A stretch of DNA of 64,000 nucleotides from Thecamonas trahens ATCC 50062 (Eukaryota > Apusozoa > Apusomonadida > Apusomonadidae), in assembly GCF_000142905.1 (NCBI RefSeq), contig NW_013657647.1:62001-126000 (forward strand), written 5' to 3'. Position 1 is the first letter of the stretch. Each line of letters opens with the position of its first letter. The notes beneath the pieces were generated by a model. It was not told the origin of the DNA. It saw nothing but the letters and a program-made list of their open reading frames with translations, and searched no databases. Below, piece by piece: positions 12,400-21,608 of the stretch. A program made the position numbers and the translations under genes.

Positions 12400-13199
12400 C
12401 TGTGTCATCATGACCACCAAGGGAGACGTAGCACAGCCGATCATAGTGACGGAGCAGTGTCAAGGGCCAAGCGGCCGAGTCAAGGGCAGCGGAAGGGAAG
12501 GGTGAGTCTATCTGAAAGCTCGCCAGGGGGGAAAAAAGAGAGGCAGGAAGCTGTGGCAATTGGGAAATTTATCACTCGTACCATGACGATGGTGGTCGTG
12601 TGGTGGAGGGGCCCGACGGCGCCACCGAGACAAGACCAGAAGCAACCATGCCAGGCATGGTTGCTGGAAGAGGATGGGGAGGGAGGGGAGATGCACGTGA
12701 AGAGGTCTGTCGTGGGGCGGTTCCTGCTTGGAGGGGGAAGGGGGGAGGGGGGAGGCGAGAGAGAAATGAGGCTGCAGCTGCTCACTGAAGTTGTGGAAGG
12801 CTTGGTACGGGTGCGGCGGGACGCCATGGGCTGTGCGGGTCACAGGAATCCAATCAACTGCCAATTTAAGGTGTCCCGGCTGATTCTGCTGTGATTCTCG
12901 ACAAAATCCGCCCACAGCCGCACCGCACGAGGCACGTCACAGCCAAGTAGCGGCTCTCCTTGCTTTGACCTTTCACGGTACGGAGTAGCCACCCTCGTCC
13001 TCGCAAGCAATACAAGATAAGGGGTGAGGATGCACGAGGAGAGAGCGATGGCAGCTGTCTTCCGCAGCAGCCTCCCACGCTCGCCAAGCAAAACCACGTC
13101 GGTCGGCAACCTCAACACCTGCTGCGTGTACAAGTAGCAATCGTCTGCTCCCGCAGGCTTTCCAACCAAATATGGTGCGAGAAAGCGTGTCGTGATCGG
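12400..13199. other. Intergenic/upstream region of RapGAP-CNH paralog 1
   Basis: The first exon (ATG) of paralog 1 should lie here, by analogy with the 20-nt first exon of paralog 2, but I could not choose one in the right phase. There is no other conserved protein. The region has G-rich runs on the plus strand near 12730-12760. Confidence 0.4.
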
Positions 13200-16100
13200 C
13201 TAGGAGATCTCGGTGGAGACAGACAGGCGTGCAACTGAAGTCGAGAGCGATGAGGTGAGGAGCGGAATTGAGGTAAAGGTGTGGCTGAGAGCGTACTGCG
13301 GCGAGGAAAGGCTCGTCGAGGAGGATGATGAGAGTTGACATGACTCATGGTCGCCTGAATCGTGGGCAGGCGCAAGTGAAAGCGAGCTCTCATACATAAC
13401 GACGGCCGGCGAGAAAGCGGCTGAGGCCCTGGTGCGCGAAGGCGAGGTCGGCAAGCACGATGACGTGCTCGACATTGAAAAGTCCGCTCGTGACGGCGAC
13501 GATGGTGACGATGAGGAGGAGAACGACGAAGACGAGTCGCCATCCGCCGAGTCAGAGTAGTGTGGGAAGAGTCCGTAGGATGTATCGACGGTGATGCCCA
13601 GGCTCGCCGACGAGGAGAACGATGGCGAGACCGTGGTCGAGGAGGTGGCCGAGGGTGCAGGCGACGACAGGCGCGCGGACGTCGTCGAATGTGTGATCGA
13701 GTAAGAGAGCGGGCTAGCTGCGCTCGACGATGAGATCGACGTCGAACTCGAGCTCGACGAGCTTGACGCCGAGTTGGAGTCGAGGGATAGGTCCGCGAGA
13801 GCTGTGATGCACGTCGACTCCGAGTGGACGAGGATGTGAGTGATGCTCCCATGGTGGTCGCGGTGCGAGAGGCTCGGAGTCGACAACTGGCGCGGCGAGC
13901 TGTTCGCAGAGACAACATCCGAGGTGGACGCGGCTCGCGGTGAGCTCGGGGTGCTGTTTGCGTCCTTAGCGGCTTGCTGGCAAAGGATGTCGCTGATCTG
14001 GCGACTTTTGGCGGTGAGCGGCGAGCTGGTGCTGTTTCCGGAAAACAGCGCCTCAGACGTCTCGGATGTCATGTGTTGCGACGATCGCGAGTTCCACATG
14101 TCGTGGGTGGGCCGTGACGGCGGGATGGGTGCACTCGAGATCCCCAAAGTCGACTTGGGCGGCAGGCGCGGCGCAACGAGCGAAGGAGCCTTGGCCTGCG
14201 ATGATGACAGGGAGCCGTCGGTCGACGTTGTCAATCCAGCCGAGCTGTGGAGGCGTGACACAGAGGTCGCTGACATGGCCAGAGCAGCCATCTCGGGATC
14301 AGAGTATTGCTGCTCGCAGGCCTCGACGAGGTAGAGGCGAGCATCTTGATTCGATCCAGCTAGGACAGTGGGCGCATTTTTGGCGGAGAGCAGCTGCAGC
14401 GGCGTCGGGCAGGTCAGATTGTGGATGAGGGTGCCATTGCGGAGAGAGCGGAGCTGGACGTGACTCTGCGAGACGCCGATGACAAAGTAGTCGAGTGCAG
14501 CAAGAGCGAGCGGGGCAAAGCTCCAACGCAAAACGACGGCTGGGTCCATTGGCATTGCCGTCTCGCAGTCGACAAGCAGCGAGGTACAGCCCGATGTAAC
14601 AAGGAGATGTGAGGCAGCGCCAGTGACAGAGACCTCGAGCAAGATCGAAGGATGCGGACGGGCACCAGGCTTTGGCCCGACGATACTTGCGGTCCGGATG
14701 GGCGTGTAGCTGCCCAAAGTCGGCGACAGGATGGCAAAGGCAGAATCAAAAGCGGCGGCAAGCAGGCCAGATGAAAGAAAGGTGACAACCTGTGGGGTGG
14801 CGTCAAGCTCGATGACGAGGTGTGGAACAAAGTGGATTGCGTCCCAGCGGAAGATGTTGATGGAGGACTTGACCGCGACGCAGACCTGGAACGACGACGG
14901 CGACGGAGAGTGGATGGCAAAGCATGTGGCCGCCCGCGAGTCGGGAATGGGGCACAGGACCGGGTCGCCGATCGAGTCGAGATGGACGTACGCCACGCCG
15001 AGCCGCTTCCGCTGGAACCGCACGAGAGCAATGTCGAGGATGTCGATGACCGCGACCTGACTCGCTGCGGAAGAGACGAGGATGCGAACTTGTCCGTGTG
15101 GTGATGGCAGAGAGAACACACCGGAAGCGGTCGAGTAGACAGCACCGCCGTTGCGCCAAGCGTCCCAGGCGATGACGTTGCTGCCAAACGGCGTGTTAGC
15201 CTTGGACAACGTCACGGTCGAGAGCGAGTCACGGGCAACAGCAAGCGGAGCGACGGCCCGCCGCATCGCTCCGCTCACGCCGGAGCCGAGCAAAGGCGGC
15301 AGAGTCAAGTCGACGTTGGCCGGCATCGCAACGCCGCGCCGCGTCGATGAGACCGCGAGGTCCGGATCGCTGAGCAGGTTGGCGAGGCTCAAAAACGCCG
15401 CCTCACGCTGCGACGGCGTCCGTCGAAACGCGGCAACAGCGTTGGAGAGATCGATGATGAGGTCGTGGGCAAAGGCTGCGCCGCGAAAGTGTGCATCCGA
15501 GTGCGGGACGACGCCAAAGACCGGAATATCCGAAGTCCGGGCGATCTGGTAGAGCCATAGGTCCGGGACCGAGGGGTGTGGCGCGACGGCAGCAAAGATG
15601 CGCGGGAGTGTCCGTGACTTGCTGGAGGGTAAGGTAAAGGTAGTGTGGGCGTCAGAGAGAAAGACGACGACAGCATCAGACGAGGCAAGCATGTCCTCGC
15701 GCGCGTCCGGCATGAGGTACGGAAGGACCCGGAACATGGTGTCGGTTGAGTGGACGGCGGCAAAGACGCCCATGTCGGCATGGCGCGAGGTGAGGCCGCC
15801 AGTGTAGCCGTCCCAGGTAGCGAGCGGGACGCGGGTGCCGATGGATGAGACAAAGGCCTCAAAGGATGCAGCGATGGCCCCGCTCGGCACAGTGTGCAGG
15901 GCGTCAGAGACCGTGACCGCCGCCTGTGGGGCAAGCATGACCGCCACATCGAGACACCGCACAAACTCGGTGTCCTCGAGCGCAACAAGCTCGGCCAAGA
16001 GGCGCTCATCAGACGAAGCCCGCCACTCGAGCTCTGAGCCAATACCCTGGCCCAAGCCGTACGCGTCAAGCGCAATGCGGAGATCACTGCGAAATGAGCG

Positions 16101-16948
16101 GAAGGTCTTCGATGCGACGGCAGTGAACCGATGCGTGGCGCCCGGCAACCAGACAATGGCGCGGACTTCGAAGGTGTGGCTCCGGCAAACCGACATGACG
16201 ACAGGTCCAGCCGTCGAGCTGTGAGCCACAAAGTTGGCGTGCGCCCGGGTGATAAAGTGCAGCCGGTACCAGGCAAGCAGCATCTTTGGTTCCTCGCGAA
16301 CAATTGGATATGCATTGAGCGACGGCCGCCACACCGTGTGGCCCGACACGTACGATGCCGACGAGCTGGTGATGGCAGTTGAGCTCGAAGCTGTCGACTG
16401 GATGGTCCATCCACGGCGTGGACTGAGAAGGCTGGTCTTGGCCAGCATGGGCTCGACGGTACAAAGATGCCCGGCGCCGGACGGACTTGACACCAGTCCG
16501 CCAGAGTCGGCATGCGATCGCGGGCGAGAAGAGAGCCGCGACGACCGCTGCGATGCGAGGTCTGAAGAAAGCTGCGAAAGGCCAAGCTCTGTCTCCCATG
16601 ACGCGGTCGATGAGAATGGATCGCACGCTAGATACACAACTGCAGGCGTCTGGGCTTCACCCTGGAGTGAGGGCGACGACACTGAGCGCGAGACATGAGC
16701 GTGCGAGGCATCCCTGCGCCTGACGAGAACGAGGATGGGTTCTTTCTCGGGACCAAAGGCTTTGGACTCGATGACATACTCACTTGTGGTGAGGACAAGA
16801 GATGACAACTTGGTGGCATCGCCCGAGTGCGGCGCAAGGATGAGCATACCGTCTCTCAGATGCGCACGAAATCGCGGCCTAGTGGAGCGGGGAAAAAACA
16901 ACGTTGACAGTTAGTGGGCGTAGAGTACCTGTCAGTCGCTCCCATCAT
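13200..16948 (-). CDS. PH-RapGAP-CNH protein, paralog 2
   Basis: Uninterrupted 1232-residue member of the family. Exon 1 is a 20-nt exon (16948-16929, MMGATD plus two bases). It is followed by a 50-nt intron (16928-16879) with donor CAG|GTACTC, a CACTAAC branch-point-like site and a pyrimidine tract before CACTAG. Exon 2 begins PRFRAHLRDGMLILAP, a PH-like start. The region from about residue 230 to 520 aligns with RapGAP domains (WYRLHF.., Y.GGL.., DTMFRVLPYLMPD, VVVFLSD). The CNH domain follows from about residue 630 (VIAWDAWRNGGAVYST) to 900. The last 300 residues are Ser-rich and low in complexity. At the Asn-thumb position (IGND in active RapGAPs) it reads ASSD, so GAP activity is doubtful. 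It may act as a scaffold for a Ras-like GTPase. Confidence 0.85.
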
Positions 16949-17494
16949 TTGCGGCAGAAGGTTCAGGCACGGCAGGGACAAAGCACGGCACAGAGAAACG
17001 GGGGAGGGGGGGGGGGGGGAGGGGGCAGCTTCAAACAAGCACAAGGCAATCATGGTGATGTACATGGAGACAAGAACAAGCTGGTAATCAATATCACCCC
17101 ATGGTGAGCTGTCACCAAGGTGCGTACCATGAGATAATGGTGGGTTCGGGAAGTCTTGCCTGGCTCACCCGCAGCACACCCGAAGCCGACATAACGGGGT
17201 TCCCAAGAAGCAGCGAGGCAGCTCAGCGGCGTGGGAGGATACAGTCTCCAGAGGAGGGCGTCCCGGATGAGGGAATGACTCTGCAAGGATGCGGTGGTGA
17301 GCTGATAGCTCAAGATTAGGGTGGGTTGAGTGTATCTCACGGCAGCCATATTGGCTACGGGCGCAGTTGGCGTGCGTCTTTCGCAGGGTCGGGTCAACGT
17401 GAGTCGTGGTCAAAGGTCTTGGTCTCGTGACCCAATTGACGACGGCCTGCTCGAAGCCACGGCGGCGTATGTTGAAGGTGAGAAGGTAGGTATT
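16949..17494. other. Intergenic region
   Basis: Upstream of RapGAP-CNH paralog 2 and downstream of the MSS51-like gene. It contains a G-run near 17002-17021. No convincing gene or RNA was seen. Confidence 0.4.
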
Positions 17495-19138
17495 TTACGC
17501 ATTATGAGCGTCGTGAGAGTGATCGTGGTCGTGGCCATGACCGTGGTCGCAAGAGGCGCCGACGTCGGGAAGGGTGCCGCATGCGGCGAGAATGTAGGCG
17601 TTGTGGTAGTAGACGGCGTTGAGGTGGCCTGGGTCGAGGAACGGCTGACCGCCGCGGAAGGGGTTTGAAGTGGGGCGGGCGACGAGGCGCATGCCGCGCG
17701 AGTGGAGGACGTCGACGCAAGCAGCGGCCTCGTGCGCCGTGTAGGCGGTGACGGCGGTGGGCACAGCGGCGGTGCGGAGAGCGTCGAGCGAGGGTGCCCA
17801 GACGCCGGCGTGATCCTCGGGCAGCTCGGGGTTGAACGCGATGGCGAGCGAGGCCGCGGCGGGGTTGACGTCACCGTCGGCGACGGCGGCAGCGTAAGTC
17901 TTGGGCACGAGCTCGATGGAGAGGGCGCGGTCAGGTGCGTGGGCGATGCAAGCGTGGCAGAGCTCGGGAGGCGGCATGGTGCCGAGAGCGCGCATGGCCG
18001 GGGCAAGCGGCGCGCCGACAAAAACAAGCTTGAGGCAAATGATGCTCGGAAGCCAGTGCAGGATGTCCTCGTACTTTGAGGCGGCGACCAGCTCCGGGTA
18101 GATGGCCGAGTTGAGGATGTGGATCTCGAGCGAGGTGCGGAACTCGAGGTCGGGCAGGTTCTCGAGCGAGTCGTCGGCGGCAATGCCGTCAGTGACCATC
18201 TCGAGAGCACGGATGATAGTGTACGGGAGCGAGAGCGAGTTGAGGATAAAGGCCTCGGCGTCAAAGGCAAAGTGAGGGGCCTTCCGGATGGCCATGAGGT
18301 CGGACCAGTGGGCTGGGAGGCGGGCGGCAGCCGGCTGGACCACCGGCGACATCCACAGCGGGTACGGGTTCGACAGCTTGTCGAGGCGTGCGGCGCGGCC
18401 AAAGGCCTCGGCTGCGGCCATGAGCTTAAACGAGCGGCAGACACGCGAGTGCGCGTCGCGGCCGGCCTCGCGGCACGCGTCCGAGCAAAAGAAGACCAGC
18501 ATGCACTCTGGGCACCCACGCAGCGACTCGAGCTCCTCTGAGCCATCAGGCGTAAGGCAGACCATGCACGCCCGCCGGAGCACCAGCGGCGCAGCCTCTT
18601 CGTAGTCGAGGCGCCGGCGCTTGAGCATGCTAGCCACCTTGAGCGAGCCCAAGCACCGCTCAAAGTGCTCCTGCTCCGACATGGCCCCAACAGCCGGCAC
18701 CTCGCTTGGATGCCACGCACACGGGCCTTCATCCCTGGCCACGCGTGTCGCAGCCTCGGCTGCATCGCTGCCAGCGTCGGTGTTGGCGTCAGTGTTGGCG
18801 TCGGTATTCGTGTTGGCGTCGGCGTCAGTGTTGGCGTCGGTGTTCGTGTTGGCGTCGGCGTCAGTGTTGGCGCCGGTATTCGTGTTGGCGTCGGCACTGG
18901 CCAGGCGATCAGCACAGCAACGACGAGGCTTGTCAACACGAGCAGCAGCAGTAGCATAGATCTCGCACAGATCCTTGTGCGGATGGCGCTTGGCCTTCCA
19001 GTGAGCGACCTGGTGCTCCTTGGAGCAGTAGTGGACGAGCTTGCAGCGGACGCACCGCTTGAGACGTTGTCCGGCACGACCAGCCACGCCACACACATAG
19101 CACGTGTGCGGAATAAAATGCAGTATCCGGTCAGCCAT
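17495..19138 (-). CDS. MSS51-like protein with two MYND-type zinc fingers
   Basis: 547-residue protein related to the Mss51/ZMYND17 group, mitochondrial translation regulators in fungi. The first MYND finger begins at residue 13 (CYVCG..CVRCKLVHYCSKEHQVAHW..HKDLC). A second C-rich finger lies near 190-235 (CMVCL..CPECMLVFFCSDACREAGRDAHSRVC). The C-terminal 300 residues resemble the Mss51 C-terminal domain, with a LCHACIAHAPDR stretch and AFNPELPED. Between the fingers is an Asp-Ala-Asn-Thr repeat encoded by a GTTGGCGTC-type minisatellite (about 18776-18900). The tail is His/Asp-rich (HGHGHDHDHSHD), a possible metal-binding addition. The ATG at 19138 is the first in frame. Localization is inferred only from the family, and no clear targeting peptide is visible. 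Confidence 0.8.
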   Translation of the reverse strand: MADRILHFIPHTCYVCGVAGRAGQRLKRCVRCKLVHYCSKEHQVAHWKAKRHPHKDLCEIYATAAARVDKPRRCCADRLASADANTNTGANTDADANTNTDANTDADANTNTDANTDANTDAGSDAAEAATRVARDEGPCAWHPSEVPAVGAMSEQEHFERCLGSLKVASMLKRRRLDYEEAAPLVLRRACMVCLTPDGSEELESLRGCPECMLVFFCSDACREAGRDAHSRVCRSFKLMAAAEAFGRAARLDKLSNPYPLWMSPVVQPAAARLPAHWSDLMAIRKAPHFAFDAEAFILNSLSLPYTIIRALEMVTDGIAADDSLENLPDLEFRTSLEIHILNSAIYPELVAASKYEDILHWLPSIICLKLVFVGAPLAPAMRALGTMPPPELCHACIAHAPDRALSIELVPKTYAAAVADGDVNPAAASLAIAFNPELPEDHAGVWAPSLDALRTAAVPTAVTAYTAHEAAACVDVLHSRGMRLVARPTSNPFRGGQPFLDPGHLNAVYYHNAYILAACGTLPDVGASCDHGHGHDHDHSHDAHNA

Positions 19139-20512
19139 ATCCTTTTCTACCTCGCTTGTCGTTCCCCGTCAAGTGCTTTGCCTCCTCGGTCATTCCTGTA
19201 CCCCTTCCCCCCCCCTCCCCCCAACCCCTCCTCCGCTGCCGACTCACTTTTGCTGCCAAAATCGATCCTTCTGCCGTTTCTTCCATCCACTCATCGTCCT
19301 CCCATCCGTCATCAACGGCATATCACACGCCCATACTCGCTCTACATTTCCCACCATAAAGGATGTGTCTCCTGTCCGAGTTTGGTCACCACCAGATGCT
19401 GCCATCTCCACCGACCGCGCCACGTGCCGCATGCCGGTCCAGTTTACGGGGATCGCTGACCAAACTGGCTCATTCGCAAGTACCAACCACGGCTGATCGT
19501 ACTCACGATCTGAGCGACTCGCCACCACCACATCCTCCTCCCCCCCATGATCTTGCTGCGCTTGTCCTCCCTAGCTTGCGCCAGAGAACTGCGCAAGAAC
19601 GATCGTTGAAGATGATTGAATGAAAGGCGCACGCCCACGCTCCGCGCAACCGACCCTTGCGATCATCACCTCTATCAAAGCCATGTCCAACTATCTGATC
19701 CAAGCCGGACAACAAGCTTGACCCGCCCCAGAGACTACTCCCCCCCCCCCCCCCCCCCCCTTCCCCCCCCCTTTCCCGCGTGTTTCTCCCCAACGTTCAC
19801 CTGGGACACCGTCTGAGGCTGGTCTGCGGACATGATCGTACCGCCGTCAATCAGCGCATCAACCAAGCAGCAGCCATCAATTGAGTGCAAACATTCGTGC
19901 GTTCAGCAACGGAAGCGCGACAGCTCTCGAGTGCACCAGCCTCCGGCGCCAGCCCTTCACCACGGCAGATAGCTACACTCAACCACCGGCCATACCCTCG
20001 TACATAATGCGGTACGCACTCCAGATGTGACCCCTCCCCCCCCTCCCACCTCTCCACACCCTGCATCCAAACCTTGCCCATGCCCCCCTCCCCCTCCTCC
20101 CCCTCGCCCCCCCTCCCCCCTCCCCCCCCCCCTTCCCCCCGCAAAAAAACGGCAGGCGTTGATCATGGCCACGATCACCTTCTTGCACACGGTGACCTTC
20201 CACGACCTTTTCCTGCACCGCCGCCACTACCTGCGCCATCCTCCCCTGCGTCCCCCTCCCTCCCCCCTCCGCAAAAAGCATGCCGTCTTTATCTGGCTAC
20301 GTGGTCTCTGCCATCTGTATCGCCGCCTGCCTCGCATACCCGTCCCCCTCCCCCCCTTCCCCTCCCGTCGCCGCCCCTCAGCCACGCAGCCAATGGTGAT
20401 GCTTGGCGCCACCGAAAAATTCAATCCCACCGCGACCAGCGCCCGCCACTCACTCCCTCCCTCCCTCACCCCCCCCCCCACCTGCCCCGCCACGTGTGCA
20501 GCCGAACTGGTG
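19139..20512. other. Long non-coding, C-rich intergenic region
   Basis: This region is upstream of the MSS51-like gene. It contains several cytosine homopolymers (about 19741-19760, 20096-20142 and shorter runs). Proline-rich open frames in this stretch are simply translations of C-rich sequence. No tRNA or other RNA was recognised. The first exon of the following proline-rich gene may lie near its right end. Confidence 0.45.
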
Positions 20513-21479
20513 CCGTCCTCGCACTCTGTGCGTTGGCGCTGCTGGTGGTAGCAGACGTGGTATCGGCACAGACGCCTCCTTCCTCGCCTCCGCCGCCGCC
20601 GTCCCCGCCGCCGCCTCCGTCCCCGCCGCCGACTCTTAATCGCCTCCCTCGACGTTTATAACGGTGTGAAGCGATCCTGNNNNNNNNNNNNNNNNNNNNN
20701 NNNNNNNNNNNNNNNNNNNNNNNNNNNNNNNNNNNNNNNNNNNNNNNNNNNNNNNNNNNNNNNNNNNNNNNNNNNNNNNNNNNNNNNNNNNNNNNNNNNN
20801 NNNNNNNNNNNNNNNNNNNNNNNNNNNNNNNNNNNNNNNNNNNNNNNNNNNNNNNNNNNNNNNNNNNNNNNNNNNNNNNNNNNNNNNNNNNNNTCATCGT
20901 CATTGTCATCTGCTGCTGCAGAAGGGCGCGGGTGGTGGCTCCAAGCCGCCGACCTACGCCGGCGACGACGACTCGATGTTCATCACCGCCGACGGGACTC
21001 AGATGACCGACCACTCGCACGCTATCGGCCTTGACGAGTTTGGCAACATGGTCGAGCTCGACCCGGTTGCCGCCAACACTGGCTTCAATATCCTGGACAC
21101 TCCCCACGACGCGTCGCCGGCCGCCGCCGCACCTGCCAACGACTCGCCCAAGCCACCGCCGGGCCCGCCGCCGGGCCCGCCGCCGACTGGCCTTGACTCG
21201 TCGTCCTCGGGCGACATGGAGTCGTCCGGTGATGCTATCCCTGCCGCTGCCCCGCCGCCGGCTCCGCCTCCGCCGCCACCGGCAGGTGGCAGCGGTGGCC
21301 CGCCGCCGCCACCGCCGCCGCCGCCGGCCGCCTCCTCCTCGTCGACCGACTCGTCAACTGACTCGTCGTCGTCTTCGGATGCGCCCAAGGCCCCGCCTGG
21401 CCCGCCGCCGCCGCCGCCGCCTGGCTCGGCGCCCAAGCCGCCGTCCGGCCCGCCGCCGCCGCCGCCGCCCCCGCCCTAA
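20513..21479 (+). CDS. Putative secreted proline-rich protein, interrupted by assembly gap
   Basis: Partial model in two visible pieces flanking an N run. The 5' piece (about 20513-20661) has a signal-peptide-like hydrophobic core (AVLALCALALLVVADVVSA) followed by Gln-Thr-Pro and PPPPPSPP repeats. It lacks its own ATG and follows a TGCAG acceptor-like site, so an upstream exon is likely. The 3' piece is open from the gap to a TAA at 21479 and includes the first in-frame ATG at 20976. It reads FITADGTQMTDHSHAIGLDE, then Pro/Gly and Ser blocks ending in nine prolines. How the two pieces connect cannot be seen. Composition suggests an extracellular or wall/scale-type structural protein, but no family was recognised. 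Confidence 0.5.
20680..20893. other. Assembly gap (214 N)
   Basis: Run of unresolved bases inside the proline-rich gene. The sequence on both sides is highly repetitive and GC-rich. Confidence 0.99.
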
Positions 21480-21608
21480 TCACCGTCGCCACCCGTGCCG
21501 CGTTCCCTCTGCACCTATCCACCCCTTCCCCTTCCACCTCTTCCCTGACTCTCTCCTCCCCCCCTCTGCGCCTCCACGAGTGAACATACCACGGCCTCCC
21601 TCCCTTCT

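Noticed and set aside
20027-20512. Proline-rich open frames before the gap
   Set aside because: C-rich intergenic sequence; only the segment with a signal-peptide core from ~20513 was kept, tentatively.
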